This document shows, in pieces, positions 27,601-40,376 of a DNA stretch of 64,000 bases; position 1 is the first letter of the stretch, and each line of letters opens with the position of its first letter. This DNA is from Billgrantia gudaonensis. GTDB taxonomy: Bacteria; Pseudomonadota; Gammaproteobacteria; Pseudomonadales; Halomonadaceae. The notes below the pieces were generated by a model. The model made no database searches, had not been told where the DNA came from, and was given only the letters and a program-made list of their open reading frames with translations. Location: NCBI RefSeq assembly GCF_900100195.1, contig NZ_FNES01000001.1, positions 106,419-170,418 on the forward strand, in the 5' to 3' direction. Position numbers and translations under genes: made by a program.

Positions 27601-27665
27601 CCTCGACGCTGCTGACCCTGCTGGTGATCCCGGCCCTGTACCGCCTTCTCTTCGTCGAGCAGTAG
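24660..27665 (+). CDS. RND family efflux permease
   Basis: Proton-driven inner-membrane pump of 1001 residues, shorter than AcrB (1049). The two halves each have one N-terminal TM helix, a large periplasmic loop (about 35-325 and 535-810) and a TM bundle. TM4 reads IALGMLVDNAIVMVENI: AcrB-like pumps have a DD pair here, while this protein has DN. The second half has the equivalent ALVGIVVNNAIVLIDLM. The start ATG overlaps the adaptor stop (ATGA). The operon has no outer-membrane factor, so it must borrow a TolC-type channel encoded elsewhere. Substrate unknown. Confidence 0.93.
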   Translation: MSWLLASLRYKRLSLSITMLLALLGLAAWVAMDRQEDPFFPYRFGRVLVPYPGAEPEQVERLVLNPLEEELAQIEDVNDIIGTARLGVAHITLEMHESVYDTDAAWERVRIAVDRASREFPDGVGEAEISDRDSDAHGIVLAVTGSDDLLELREAAKRLRRDLFRLPEIARIDLLADPGQQVVIGWDDTLAELTGLDAGALGDQLAARNRTAPGGSLAVAGRSLVLDPRSELGSLEELAATPIRTVHGDQVPLGELADVNLTVQQPATERMWHDGRPAVALGLVLSNDRVNAVRFGKRLRALVEELRPAYAPLTIEETFYQPRWVERRLAELGVSLLLGIGILGALLFLAMGLRLGLAVMMIVPLVTFSSLALYAMGGGVLHQIAVAGMVIALGMLVDNAIVMVENIQWYRDQGRTAIQAVTRSVRELATPLLAATGTTLAAFVPLLLSSGNTADFTRAIPIMVMLTLAVSYLYAVFVTPIFAAGLLKPRPQARRERLRAMGGSIGRFAVRWPAWVLAAAGALLAGAVAMMPLLDQDFFPDTDRNQLVVDLNFPEGTHLDVTAFQAEVLATALAERPAVQAVHRFVGFSGPRFYYNLVEQPHQSHLARLVVEAEGADDLAGLMAWVRAVAPQRLPEAEVVARRLGQGPPVEAPVEIRVYAQDRAALADAAGRILSVVREAEGARDARHRLGEGLATLQVETDDARAAEYGLSRRDVAMALAGASRGVKVSTWRAGRDPAPLLVRAPEGERFSIEGLEGLRLAAADGRTVPLGEIASLELAWRPAVIQHRGLRRMTSVLAEVADGWTYGGVLDEILPRLETLDLPPGVGYTVGGAAESAGDANTALFQTLPIGGLLLVVFLLAQFNSFRQLGIVLASVPLALIGVVPGLWLAGQPFGFTAILGVVALVGIVVNNAIVLIDLMNANRRQGLAVDEAVVSAVSRRTRPVLLTMATTVVGLVPLTLTQSTLWPPMAWAIISGLVASTLLTLLVIPALYRLLFVEQ

Positions 27666-27689
27666 CTGGCCGCCACTCTCCGGGAAGCT

Positions 27690-28139
27690 TCAGCGCTCGT
27701 GGATCACGTCCATGGGATAGAACTTCCCTGCCAGGGCATCGCGTACGCGGCGCATGACCAGGGGGCTTCTCAACTGGCCGGCACGCTCCAGCGCTTCCAG
27801 TTCCTCCAGGGTCAGCCAGTGCACGCCGAGAATGTTGGGGTCCAGTGGCGTGCCGAGATGGGCCAGCGCCATTCCGAAGAAGCCGTGGCTATGGAAGGTG
27901 GCGCCGCTCGGGGCTTCATAGACGTACATGCCCAGATAGTCGGTAATGCCGACCTGCCAGGCGGTCTCCTCGCGCAGCTCGCGCAGAGCCCCCTCGCGGA
28001 TGCGTTCGCCGGGTTCCAGGTGCCCGGCCGGTTGATTGAAGCGCGTTTCTCCGCCGTCGGGGCGCTCCTCCACCATCAGGAAACGGCCGGCGCGCTCCAC
28101 CACGGTGGCCACGGTGACGTGGGGCTGCCAGCGATTCAT
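27690..28139 (-). CDS. nudJ: NUDIX hydrolase, phosphatase NudJ-like
   Basis: A 149-residue Nudix enzyme; E. coli NudJ removes phosphate from thiamin pyrimidine pyrophosphate and other (pyro)phosphates. The Nudix box starts GHLEPGERIREGALRELREE (about 39-58) and ends TAW, so the usual glycine is alanine. The N-terminal HVTVATVVERAGRFLMVEER matches NudJ. GGAGGAG lies 9 nt before the ATG at 28139, which overlaps the rluE stop (ATGA). The rluE-nudJ pairing is common in gammaproteobacteria. It is convergent with the RND gene. Confidence 0.9.
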   Translation of the reverse strand: MNRWQPHVTVATVVERAGRFLMVEERPDGGETRFNQPAGHLEPGERIREGALRELREETAWQVGITDYLGMYVYEAPSGATFHSHGFFGMALAHLGTPLDPNILGVHWLTLEELEALERAGQLRSPLVMRRVRDALAGKFYPMDVIHER

Positions 28140-28729
28140 CGGCGTCTCCTCCGAGGTGACGAGCGGCGTGGGGCATGCAGTGCCTCGCGCCGCCACTGGC
28201 CGGGTGCCAGCCCGTCGAGCCGCCAGGGTCCGATGGCCACGCGCACCAGGCGCAGGGTGGGGTGACCGACGTGCGCGGTCATGCGGCGTACCTGGCGATT
28301 GCGTCCTTCGGTGAGCGTGAGTTCCAGCCAGGCAGTGGTCGGATGGCGTTTGGCGGACACCGGCGGTTGGCGCTCGGGCAGATCGGGCGTGTCGATCCGG
28401 CGCACCTTGGCGGGCCGGGTCGGTCCGTCGGCGAGTTCGACGCCGCGACGCAGGGCCTTCAAGGCGTCGTCGCCGGGAGTGTCCTCCACCTGGACGCGGT
28501 AGGTCTTGGGCTGCTTGTGGCGCGGATCGCTGATGCGATGGATCAGTTCACCGTCGCCCGAGAGCAGCAGCAGGCCTTCCGAATCGTAGTCGAGCCGGCC
28601 GGCCGGGTAGATGCCGGGCACGTCGATGACCTCGGCCAGGGTCGCACGCCGCTCACCCTCGCCGCGCTGGCGATCGGTGAACTGCGAAAGCATGCGGTAG
28701 GGCTTGTGCAGCAGGTAAAGTGCGCTCAT
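28136..28729 (-). CDS. rluE: 23S rRNA pseudouridine synthase RluE-like
   Basis: A 197-residue RsuA-family pseudouridine synthase without an S4 domain; E. coli RluE makes pseudouridine 2457 in 23S rRNA. The catalytic aspartate is in GRLDYDSEGLLLLSGDG (about residues 43-59). KTYRVQVEDTP and the LTLTEGRNRQVRRMTAHVGHPTLRLVRVAIG block (about 135-165) are typical. The C-terminal tail is very arginine-rich. It is translationally coupled to nudJ and divergent from icd, with a 118-bp shared upstream region. Confidence 0.9.
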   Translation of the reverse strand: MSALYLLHKPYRMLSQFTDRQRGEGERRATLAEVIDVPGIYPAGRLDYDSEGLLLLSGDGELIHRISDPRHKQPKTYRVQVEDTPGDDALKALRRGVELADGPTRPAKVRRIDTPDLPERQPPVSAKRHPTTAWLELTLTEGRNRQVRRMTAHVGHPTLRLVRVAIGPWRLDGLAPGQWRREALHAPRRSSPRRRRR

Positions 28730-28800
28730 TCGACCAAGGTCTTGCTACCATGGATTGTCGACAAAACTCGCTCCAAGCCTACTCCGATCCGCGCGGTGAA

Positions 28801-28809
28801 TGCTATACT
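28801..28809 (+). promoter_or_regulatory. Extended -10 promoter of icd
   Basis: TGCTATACT is a TGn extended -10 with TATACT at 28804-28809, 38 nt before the icd ATG. No good -35 lies 17 nt upstream, as is usual for extended -10 promoters. Confidence 0.6.
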
Positions 28810-28847
28810 CCGCGCTCCACTGAACAGACCAGACAGGGGAGTTCTCA

Positions 28848-30104
<1,257 letters not shown>

Positions 30105-30122
30105 CATCGACGGCGTGCCGTG

Positions 30123-30160
30123 GGGCCCCTGTCCGCCAGACGGTGGACAGGGGCCCTTGC
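30123..30160 (+). terminator. Rho-independent terminator of icd
   Basis: A perfect 12-bp stem, GGGCCCCTGTCC (30123-30134) with its complement at 30145-30156, has a 10-nt loop and is followed by TTGCGTTG. It lies about 18 nt after the icd stop. Confidence 0.85.
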
Positions 30161-30284
30161 GTTGTAACCGGCTGCGGTTTCGGCAGATGATGAGATATTC
30201 GGTGAACCCCGCCGGCGCCATGCCGTCCAATTGCGTTGGAGGTGTACGATGGCGTGCGGCTTGTCGAGAGGGTATGTGGCTCTT

Positions 30285-30668
30285 ATGTTCAAGAAAGATG
30301 GTCCGTGGGACCGAGTGGCGATGGGCGGTGTCGCTGGCATGACGCAACCCTCGCGGCCCCAGGAGGATGATGACGGCGACCTGTCCGTGCAATCCTCGGA
30401 CCCGGAGCTGGCCCGCCCGCCGATGTACAAGGTGGTGTTGCACAACGACGACTTCACCCCCATGGAGTTCGTGGTGGAGGTTCTACAGACCTTTTTCCAC
30501 ATGGATGGCGAAACGGCGGTGCAGGTCATGATGACGGTGCATACCCGGGGAAAGGCCACCTGCGGCATTTTTACCCGCGACATCGCGGAAACCAAAAGCC
30601 ATCAGGTCAATCAATATGCAAGAGAGTGTCAGCACCCGTTGCTGTGCGATACCGAGGCAACGGACTGA
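30285..30668 (+). CDS. clpS: ATP-dependent Clp protease adaptor ClpS
   Basis: Adaptor that binds N-degron substrates (N-terminal L, F, W, Y) and hands them to ClpAP. The conserved core [20 protein letters not shown] holds the N-D-D residues that hold the substrate amino terminus; [19 protein letters not shown] holds the matching histidine. The unstructured, acidic N-terminal part is usual. The start is uncertain: I give ATG 30285 (MFKKDGPWD) with GAGAGGG about 12 nt upstream. ATG 30321 and ATG 30339 (MTQPSRPQE) are also possible and leave the core whole. clpA follows after 138 nt. Confidence 0.9.
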   Translation: MFKKDGPWDRVAMGGVAGMTQPSRPQEDDDGDLSVQSSDPELARPPMYKVVLHNDDFTPMEFVVEVLQTFFHMDGETAVQVMMTVHTRGKATCGIFTRDIAETKSHQVNQYARECQHPLLCDTEATD

Positions 30669-30806
30669 CGGCTGGCATGGTCAGACGGGATGTGAATGGC
30701 GACGTTGAGTGCCCGACTTGCAACGGCCGCGTTTGTGCCCGATGTTGATTGATGCCGGACTGTGAAAGATCCGACGCAAGCCCTAGGCGGCGAGAAGGGG
30801 ACTGCC

Positions 30807-33083
30807 ATGCTGAGCAAAGAACTTGAACTGACCCTGAACACGGCCTTTACCGTGGCGCGCTCCAAGCGGCACGAGTTCATGACCGTGGAGCACCTTCTGC
30901 TGGCCCTGCTCGACAACGCCTCGGCCGCAGACGTGCTAAGGGCCTGCGGGGCCAACCTCGACAAGCTGCGGTCCGACCTGCAGGACTTCATCAACTCCAC
31001 GACCCCGCTGATCCCCGAGGATCAGGGCGATCGTGAAACCCAGCCCACCCTGGGCTTCCAGCGCGTACTGCAGCGTGCGGTCTTCCACGTGCAGTCATCC
31101 GGCAAGAGCGAGGTGACCGGGGCCAACGTGCTGGTGGCGATCTTCTCCGAGCAGGAGAGCCAGGCGGTCTACTTCCTGAAACAGCAGAACGTGGCGCGTG
31201 TGGATGCGGTCAATTATATCGCCCACGGCATTTCCAAGGTGGCCGGCCACGGTCAGAACCCTTCTTCGCCATCGCCGGAGTCCGAGGAGGTCGAGGAAGG
31301 CGGTGCCGAGGCCAACACCAACCCGTTGACCGGCTACGCCACCAACCTCAACGAGCAGGCCCGGCTGGGCAAGATCGACCCGCTGATCGGCCGCGACCAC
31401 GAGCTCGAGCGCGTCATTCAGATCCTGGCGCGGCGGCGCAAGAACAACCCGCTGTTGGTGGGCGAGGCCGGCGTAGGCAAGACTGCCATCGCCGAGGGAC
31501 TGGCCAAACGCGTGGTCGAGGAAGACGTGCCGGAAGTGATCGGCGATGCGGTGGTCTACGCGCTCGACATGGGGGCGCTGCTGGCCGGCACCAAGTACCG
31601 TGGCGACTTCGAGAAGCGCCTCAAGAGTCTGCTCGCCGAGCTGCGCAAGCAACCCAACGCCGTCCTGTTCATCGATGAGATCCACACCGTCATCGGTGCC
31701 GGTGCCGCCTCTGGTGGCGTGATGGATGCCTCCAACCTGCTCAAGCCGCTGCTCTCCTCGGGCGAGCTGCGCTGCATCGGCTCCACCACTTTCCAGGAGT
31801 TCCGCGGCATCTTCGAGAAGGATCGGGCCCTGGCGCGCCGTTTCCAGAAGGTGGACGTCATGGCGCCCTCGGTTGAGGATACCATCCGTATCCTCAAGGG
31901 GCTGCGCTCGCGCTTCGAGGAGCACCACCAGCTCAAGTACACCGACGGCGCCCTGGAGAGTGCCGCGCGCCTGGCGGACCGCTACATCAACGATCGCCAC
32001 CTGCCCGACAAGGCGATCGACGTGATCGACGAGGCCGGCGCCCATCAGCGGTTGTTGCCGCCCGAGGTGCGCGTCGACACCATCGATGTCGACCAGGTCG
32101 AGGCGGTGGTGGCTTCCATCGCACGCATCCCGCCGAAGAGCGTCTCCAGCTCCGACCGCAAGCTGCTCGAAAACCTCGACCGCGACCTCAAGATGCTGGT
32201 GTTCGGTCAGGACGAGGCGATCGACAGCCTGGCGGCGGCCATCAAGCTGTCGCGTGCCGGCCTCAAGTCGCCGGACAAGCCGGTAGGCAGCTTCCTGTTC
32301 GCTGGCCCTACCGGGGTGGGCAAGACCGAGGTCGCTCGGCAGCTGTCGCACATCATGGGCATCGAGCTGGTGCGCTTCGACATGTCGGAGTACATGGAGC
32401 GGCACACGGTGTCGCGGCTGATCGGCGCGCCCCCTGGCTACGTGGGCTACGACCAGGGAGGGCTCTTGACCGAGGCGATCACCAAGCAGCCTCACTGCGT
32501 GCTGCTGCTCGACGAGATCGAGAAGGCGCATCCCGAGGTCTTCAACCTGCTGCTGCAGGTGATGGATCATGGCCGGTTGACCGACAACAACGGCCGTGAG
32601 GCGGACTTCCGCCATGTGATCCTGATCATGACCTCCAATGCCGGGGTCGAGCAGGCCACGCGCCGTTCGATCGGCTTCCAGACCCAGGATCACTCCACCG
32701 ATGCCATGGAGGTGATCCGCAAGACCTTCTCGCCGGAGTTCCGCAACCGCCTGGACGGGATCATCCAGTTCCACTCTCTGCCCACTACCGTGGTGCGCAG
32801 CGTGGTGGACAAGTTCCTGGTGGAGTTGCAGGCCCAACTGGACGAGAAGCGCGTGCAGCTCGACGTGGACGAAGCGGCTCGCGCCTGGCTGGCCGAGAAG
32901 GGCTACGACCCCGACATGGGCGCGCGTCCCATGGCACGCCTGATCCAGGAGAAGCTCAAGAAGCCCCTGGCCGAGCTGATCTTGTTCGGCGAGCTCTCCG
33001 AGCATGGCGGCGTGGTGCACGTCAGCGTGGAAGACGACGAGCTGCACCTGGCCACGGAAGCGGAGTTGGCCGACGCGCCCTGA
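30807..33083 (+). CDS. clpA: ATP-dependent Clp protease ATP-binding subunit ClpA
   Basis: AAA+ unfoldase of 758 residues, the same length as E. coli ClpA. It has a Clp N-domain (about 1-145, where ClpS docks), D1 with Walker [14 protein letters not shown] (about 218), and D2 with [13 protein letters not shown] (about 500). A ClpP-binding tripeptide-type loop is expected near residue 615 in D2 (ARRSIGFQ region). I start at 30807 ([11 protein letters not shown]) after AAGGGGA; the ORF from 30762 adds a leader without homology. clpS-clpA is the standard pair. ClpP is not in the window. Confidence 0.97.
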   Translation: MLSKELELTLNTAFTVARSKRHEFMTVEHLLLALLDNASAADVLRACGANLDKLRSDLQDFINSTTPLIPEDQGDRETQPTLGFQRVLQRAVFHVQSSGKSEVTGANVLVAIFSEQESQAVYFLKQQNVARVDAVNYIAHGISKVAGHGQNPSSPSPESEEVEEGGAEANTNPLTGYATNLNEQARLGKIDPLIGRDHELERVIQILARRRKNNPLLVGEAGVGKTAIAEGLAKRVVEEDVPEVIGDAVVYALDMGALLAGTKYRGDFEKRLKSLLAELRKQPNAVLFIDEIHTVIGAGAASGGVMDASNLLKPLLSSGELRCIGSTTFQEFRGIFEKDRALARRFQKVDVMAPSVEDTIRILKGLRSRFEEHHQLKYTDGALESAARLADRYINDRHLPDKAIDVIDEAGAHQRLLPPEVRVDTIDVDQVEAVVASIARIPPKSVSSSDRKLLENLDRDLKMLVFGQDEAIDSLAAAIKLSRAGLKSPDKPVGSFLFAGPTGVGKTEVARQLSHIMGIELVRFDMSEYMERHTVSRLIGAPPGYVGYDQGGLLTEAITKQPHCVLLLDEIEKAHPEVFNLLLQVMDHGRLTDNNGREADFRHVILIMTSNAGVEQATRRSIGFQTQDHSTDAMEVIRKTFSPEFRNRLDGIIQFHSLPTTVVRSVVDKFLVELQAQLDEKRVQLDVDEAARAWLAEKGYDPDMGARPMARLIQEKLKKPLAELILFGELSEHGGVVHVSVEDDELHLATEAELADAP

Positions 33084-33114
33084 TGGCCGCTCGGCGACCG
33101 GCAGCACGACACAT

Positions 33115-33142
33115 CGCCCTGTCTACGGACGGGGCGTTGTCT
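33115..33142 (+). terminator. Rho-independent terminator of clpA
   Basis: CGCCCTGTC (33115-33123) pairs with GACGGGGCG (33128-33136) with one T-G wobble and a TACG loop, followed by TTGTCT. It lies 32 nt after the clpA stop and before the convergent infA. Confidence 0.75.
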
Positions 33143-33212
33143 CGTATGCGGTTTGCCGATCTCGGCTACGGGGCTCCGGCGTGCGGCGCTGTGGCAGGAC
33201 GCGAGAAAGGGC

Positions 33213-33431
33213 TCAGCGCGAGCGGTAGACGATGCGACCCTTGGTCAGGTCATAGGGAGTGAGCTCGACCTTGACCTTGTCGCCGGTGAGAATGCGGATG
33301 TAGTTCTTGCGCATCTTGCCCGAGATATGGGCGGTCACCACGTGACCGTTTTCCAGCTCGACCCGGAAAGTGGTGTTGGGAAGGGTATCGACGACGACGC
33401 CTTCCATTTCGATATGGTCTTCACGTGCCAT
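33213..33431 (-). CDS. infA: Translation initiation factor IF-1
   Basis: A 72-residue S1/OB-fold protein that binds the ribosomal A site during initiation. The sequence starts [19 protein letters not shown], continues with [21 protein letters not shown] and ends [13 protein letters not shown], all typical of IF-1. GAGGAA lies 9 nt before the ATG at 33431. It is last in the aat-bpt-infA order, convergent with clpA; the same neighbourhood is known in Pseudomonas. Confidence 0.97.
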   Translation of the reverse strand: MAREDHIEMEGVVVDTLPNTTFRVELENGHVVTAHISGKMRKNYIRILTGDKVKVELTPYDLTKGRIVYRSR

Positions 33432-33556
33432 ATAGGCGATTCCTCGCTGATGATGATTGAAACCGATCGGGCGTGATGCCCGCAACGACCAGCCCATGCT
33501 GGACAGGATAGCGCGGTATTGTGCCGCAAGGCGGACGCCAAGGCAAAGAAAGGCCC

Positions 33557-34297
33557 CTATCGGGTAGCGATCATGCGTCGCCAGTGGCGGCCGTCGAGAA
33601 TCTCCAGGGGCTGGTACGCTTCCTTGTAGGCCATCTTGCGACACTCGCGGATCCAGTAGCCCAGATAGAGGTGTGGCAGCTCCAAGTGTTGAGCATGGGC
33701 GACCAGGCTGAGGATCGCCAGGGTGCCCAGCGAGCGCCGGTTCCATTCCGGGTCTGGGTCGAAGAAGGTATAGATCGCCGAGAGGCCATGATCGAGATGG
33801 TCGAAAGCTGCTACCCCGAGCAGCCGCTGGCCCAGGCGGAATTCCATGAGGCGGGCGTAGGGCTCGTCCAGCGTCAGGAAGGTACGGTACTGCTCGTGGC
33901 TCGGCGGGTACATGTCGCCGTCGGCGTGGCGAGTCCGGATGTAACGGTCGTAGAGCGCATAGTGCTCGGCATCGAAGAGTGCCGGGCGCACGCTCCAGCT
34001 GAGATCGGCATTGCGGCGCCTGACACGGCGCTGGCTGCGGCTGGGCGTGAAGTCGGCGACCGGGATGCGTGCCGAGACGCAGGCGCTGCAACCCTCGCAA
34101 TGCGGGCGATAGAGATGGCGTCCGCTGCGGCGAAAGCCGAGCAGGGCCAAGGCATCGTAGACCCCTTGGCTGTGGGATTCCTGAGGGTCGAGGAAGAGGG
34201 TGGTGGCCTCTCGCCCTGCCAGGTAGCTGCAGGCATGAGGTACCGTCAGGAAGAAGCGCAGGTCGCGCACCGGCTGTTGGGGCGCATTGCTGCTCAC
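33557..34297 (-). CDS. bpt: Aspartate/glutamate leucyltransferase
   Basis: N-degron enzyme of 246 residues. Bpt adds leucine from Leu-tRNA to proteins that start with Asp or Glu, making them ClpS targets. The N-terminal cysteine cluster [17 protein letters not shown] (about 68-84) and the [26 protein letters not shown] block are typical of the Ate/Bpt family, as are [13 protein letters not shown] and [15 protein letters not shown]. The start is GTG at 34297, with AGGAGG 9 nt upstream. It lies 12 nt after aat and before infA. Confidence 0.94.
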   Translation of the reverse strand: MSSNAPQQPVRDLRFFLTVPHACSYLAGREATTLFLDPQESHSQGVYDALALLGFRRSGRHLYRPHCEGCSACVSARIPVADFTPSRSQRRVRRRNADLSWSVRPALFDAEHYALYDRYIRTRHADGDMYPPSHEQYRTFLTLDEPYARLMEFRLGQRLLGVAAFDHLDHGLSAIYTFFDPDPEWNRRSLGTLAILSLVAHAQHLELPHLYLGYWIRECRKMAYKEAYQPLEILDGRHWRRMIATR

Positions 34298-34309
34298 GGC
34301 GGCCGCCTC

Positions 34310-35053
34310 CTATGTGAGTGCATGAGGTGTCGACGGATTCGTGGCGTCATCGGGTTTCGGCCAGGCCGGCAATGGATAGCCGAAGCGCCGTTCCGCCGGG
34401 CCTGTCAGGCACTCTTCAAGATAGCCGATGAACGCTTCGCGAGCGATGTCCCGGGCGCCGAGACGCTCCAGGTGAGCGGTATGCATCTGGCAATCGATCA
34501 GCCGTCCGCCGCCGGTGCGCATGGCCCGCACGAGATGCACCAGCGCGACCTTGGAAGCATCGCTCTCGCGCGAGAACATCGACTCGCCGAAGAAAGCGCC
34601 GCCCATGGCCACGCCGTAGAGTCCTCCCACCAGCCGATCGTTTCGCCATACCTCCACCGAGCGGGCGAAACCCAGGGTGTGAAGAGTGCCATAGGCCTGG
34701 CGCATGGCGTCGGTGATCCAGGTGCCCGGCTGGCCGGGGCGCGGGGCGGCACAGGCGGCAACCACGGTGTCGAAGGCATGATCGAAGGTGACCGAGAAGC
34801 CACCGTTGCGCACTCGCTTGGCGAGGCTTCGCGAGACGCGCAGCGCGTCGGGAAAGAGCACCATGCGTGGCTCGGGGCTCCACCACAGGATCGGCTGGTC
34901 GTCGCTGTACCAGGGGAAGATGCCACGGGCATAGGCGGCGAGCAGCCATTCGGGCGTCAGATCGCCGCCGGCGGCCAACAGGCCGTCGGGGTCGCGAAGC
35001 GCCTGCGAGACGCAAGGGAAAGCGATCGGTGACTTGGGCAGCCAGGGCAGCAT
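34310..35053 (-). CDS. aat: Leucyl/phenylalanyl-tRNA--protein transferase
   Basis: N-degron enzyme of 247 residues that adds Leu or Phe to proteins beginning with Lys or Arg. Family features are [21 protein letters not shown] (about 24-44), [18 protein letters not shown] (about 46-63), [20 protein letters not shown], and [20 protein letters not shown], followed by [15 protein letters not shown]. It is the first gene of aat-bpt-infA; the ribosome site is weak. With bpt, clpS and clpA it completes a bacterial N-degron pathway within 5 kb. Confidence 0.95.
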   Translation of the reverse strand: MLPWLPKSPIAFPCVSQALRDPDGLLAAGGDLTPEWLLAAYARGIFPWYSDDQPILWWSPEPRMVLFPDALRVSRSLAKRVRNGGFSVTFDHAFDTVVAACAAPRPGQPGTWITDAMRQAYGTLHTLGFARSVEVWRNDRLVGGLYGVAMGGAFFGESMFSRESDASKVALVHLVRAMRTGGGRLIDCQMHTAHLERLGARDIAREAFIGYLEECLTGPAERRFGYPLPAWPKPDDATNPSTPHALT

Positions 35054-35239
35054 GATGACACGGGGCGCCTTCGCGTGAATGAATGCCCAGTGTGACGCTG
35101 GTTGTGCGGCCGCTCAAGCGCAAGGTGGTCACTCCCTGTGCGCTGGCGCGTCGTCCCGGTATGATGGACGGTCGAGAACGATTCGGACCATTCGAGGCTT
35201 CTGCAAGGTGCCGTTGTCACGGCGCTAGGGGGATAACAG

Positions 35240-38257
<3,018 letters not shown>

Positions 38258-38386
38258 CGATGTCGCCACCCAGCGACGCCAGCGGGTAACCGTGCAATCA
38301 TCCTGCAAGCGTCGGCGGGTGCGCAACCCACCGGCGCGGCGGCAGTCCGAGTGACAGGAGTGTCGTGCAACCGTCCAAGGAGACTC

Positions 38387-39022
38387 ATGACGATGACCGT
38401 GAAAAAACGCTTGGCCGTGCTGGCTGCGGCCCTTGCCGTACCGACGGCGGTGCTGGCCAACGACGGCGCTGAGCGACTGACTGCCATCCTCGAGCCGCTC
38501 GAGTCCTACCAGGCCAGCTTCGAGCAGTTGATCCTCGATGGCGGCGGTGAACGCCTGCAGGAGACCCGTGGCCGGATGTGGCTGTCGCGTCCCGGCAAGT
38601 TCCGCTGGGAGGTCGACGCTCCCTACGAGCAGGTGGTGGTGTCGGACGGTGAAGAGGTCAGTCTCTACGATCCCGATCTGGAGCAGGTCACCGTCCAGGC
38701 GCTCGATCAGCGCGTCACCCACACGCCTGCCCTGCTGCTTTCCGGTAGCGCCGACGAGCTCACCGAGAGCTACGAGGTTTCGTATCGCCAACAGGAAGGG
38801 GGCGATAGCTTCACGCTGGTGCCCAAGGCTTCCGATACCCTCTTCGAGGAGCTTGAGATGACCTTCCGCGATCAGCGCCTGCGTTTCCTGCAGATGACCG
38901 ACAGCACCGGTCAGGAAACCGCCATCGAATTCCACGATGTGGTGATGAACTCGTCCATCGACGCAGCGCGTTTCGAACTCGAGGTACCCGACGGCGTCGA
39001 TGTGATTCGCGAGTCTCGCTGA
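38387..39022 (+). CDS. lolA: Outer-membrane lipoprotein carrier LolA
   Basis: Periplasmic chaperone of 211 residues that carries lipoproteins from LolCDE to LolB. The signal peptide (1-24) ends AVLA before ND. The mature protein shows the LolA pattern ILEPLESYQASFEQLILDGGG and RGRMWLSRPGKFRWEVDAPYEQVVVSDGEEVSLYDPD, with its conserved aromatic and R residues. I start at 38387 after AAGGAG. ftsK-lolA is a conserved pair (129-nt gap); in pseudomonads rarA comes next on the same strand, which is not the case here. Confidence 0.95.
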   Translation: MTMTVKKRLAVLAAALAVPTAVLANDGAERLTAILEPLESYQASFEQLILDGGGERLQETRGRMWLSRPGKFRWEVDAPYEQVVVSDGEEVSLYDPDLEQVTVQALDQRVTHTPALLLSGSADELTESYEVSYRQQEGGDSFTLVPKASDTLFEELEMTFRDQRLRFLQMTDSTGQETAIEFHDVVMNSSIDAARFELEVPDGVDVIRESR

Positions 39023-39045
39023 GCCAGACGGCTTCGCGGCATGTC

Positions 39046-39079
39046 ATCGCCCCCGGCAATGCTCGGGGGCGATCTCGTT
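39046..39079 (+). terminator. Hairpin terminator after lolA
   Basis: A perfect 10-bp stem, ATCGCCCCCG (39046-39055) with CGGGGGCGAT (39064-39073), has an 8-nt loop. The tail CTCGTTA is weak. It separates lolA from the convergent MFS gene. Confidence 0.6.
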
Positions 39080-39107
39080 ATGGCCGTCGGCGTTCAGGCA
39101 CCGGCGA

Positions 39108-40262
39108 TCATGCCAGCGGGGAGGCGCGGCGGCCCTGCTGCCACAGTCGACCCTTCACCGCCAGGCTGGTGATGAGCAGCGCGATGCCGAAGGCGATGAG
39201 GGCATCGTGCTGGCCGAGGTGTTCCATCAGTGCGCCGGTGACGACGACCGGCACGCTGAAGCCGATGTAGGCCAGCAGGAAGAACCCCGCGCTGGCGCGG
39301 TCAGGCTGGTCGCCGGCCGCTTCCAGGACGCCGCTCAGGCCACCTAGGTAGATGAAGCCGTAGCAGGCGCTGCTGGCCCCCACGGCGCCCAGCAGCACGG
39401 CGGGCAACTGGCCGTTGAGCGCGCCCCAGGCGATCAGCGCATAGGCCAACGGCAGGATGACCAGGCCGAGGCGAACGGAGACCACCGGGGCCAGGCGCCT
39501 GGCCAGGGGCTGGAACAGGACGCCGCCGCTGCAGACGCCGAGGGTGGCGAATCCGGACCAGGCCGACAGGCCGTGTCGAGCCAGCACGCCGGGCAGCAGG
39601 GCGATGACCAGCCCGACCGTGGCCCAGGCCAACAGGATCGCGACGCCGAACGTCACGCCACCGGCTGGATAGGTGGGCAGACGCAAGCGCACGGGGGTTG
39701 GGGGATGGGAGGTGCCGTCCTCCAGGCGCCACAGGCCCAGCAACGCCAGGGAAGCCGCGCATAGATACCACCACAGGCTCGGCGGGGCCAGGCTGGGTTC
39801 GTACAGCAGGCACAGGCTGGTCAGGGCGGCCCCCAGGCCGAAGCCGAGCGAGGTGCTGGTCGTCACCCAGGCCGTAGGGCGTCGGGTATCGCGACCGGAG
39901 AACAGCGACAGCATGTAGGCCGGCGCCGAGGCCGAGGTCAGAGCGGTGGCGATGCCCATCAGGAAACGGGCGACGGCGAGCGTGATGACACCGGGAGCGA
40001 GCCATGTCAGCAGGGTGGCGACGAGGCACAGCCCCAGGGCGGCCGCGATCAGCGAGCGTCGTCCAAACCGGTCGGGCAGTCCGTTACCCAGGAGGAGCAC
40101 GGGCAGGATGCCGAGCACATAGCAGGCGAAGGCGATGCTGGTGGCGGTGACGCCGAGGCCGTCATGGGTCGCCAGGGCGTCGTAGTAGGGGGCCTGGAGG
40201 TTGACGGCGGTGGTGATCAGGCACAGGGCCAAGGCCAGGCGGAGTCCCGGAAGCGATGGCAT
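39108..40262 (-). CDS. MFS transporter, divergent from MocR regulator
   Basis: A 384-residue, 12-span transporter. The motif-A loop reads GLPDRFGRRSLIAAALG (about 60-76), and ARFLMGIATALTSASAPAYMLS (about 99-120) fits TM4. Cytoplasmic stretches such as GRDTRRPTAW and EDGTSHPPTPVRLR separate the halves. The substrate is unknown. I start at 40262 after GAGGAAC; the much longer ORF reading upstream runs antisense through the MocR gene. The divergent MocR-type gene 114 bp away is the likely regulator. Confidence 0.9.
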   Translation of the reverse strand: MPSLPGLRLALALCLITTAVNLQAPYYDALATHDGLGVTATSIAFACYVLGILPVLLLGNGLPDRFGRRSLIAAALGLCLVATLLTWLAPGVITLAVARFLMGIATALTSASAPAYMLSLFSGRDTRRPTAWVTTSTSLGFGLGAALTSLCLLYEPSLAPPSLWWYLCAASLALLGLWRLEDGTSHPPTPVRLRLPTYPAGGVTFGVAILLAWATVGLVIALLPGVLARHGLSAWSGFATLGVCSGGVLFQPLARRLAPVVSVRLGLVILPLAYALIAWGALNGQLPAVLLGAVGASSACYGFIYLGGLSGVLEAAGDQPDRASAGFFLLAYIGFSVPVVVTGALMEHLGQHDALIAFGIALLITSLAVKGRLWQQGRRASPLA

Positions 40263-40280
40263 GGTGTTCCTCGAGCGAAT

Positions 40281-40305
40281 GGATGGAGAGCTCAGGCTCC
40301 CATCC
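40281..40305. promoter_or_regulatory. Inverted repeat between MFS and MocR genes
   Basis: GGATGG (40281-40286) and CCATCC (40300-40305) flank a 13-nt spacer in the 114-bp divergent region. GGTGCGG also occurs twice there (40311-40317 and 40352-40358) as a direct repeat. Either could be a MocR site; the assignment is speculative. Confidence 0.3.
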
Positions 40306-40376
40306 CACCCGGTGCGGCATAAGGTACACTGGCGACGGATTTTGCGGTAACGGTGCGGGCGAGGAGGGGGAGGCCC

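Noticed and set aside
31095..33107. 670-codon open frame opposite clpA
   Set aside because: Antisense shadow; its translation is rich in H, Q, V and G with no domain, while clpA is clear.
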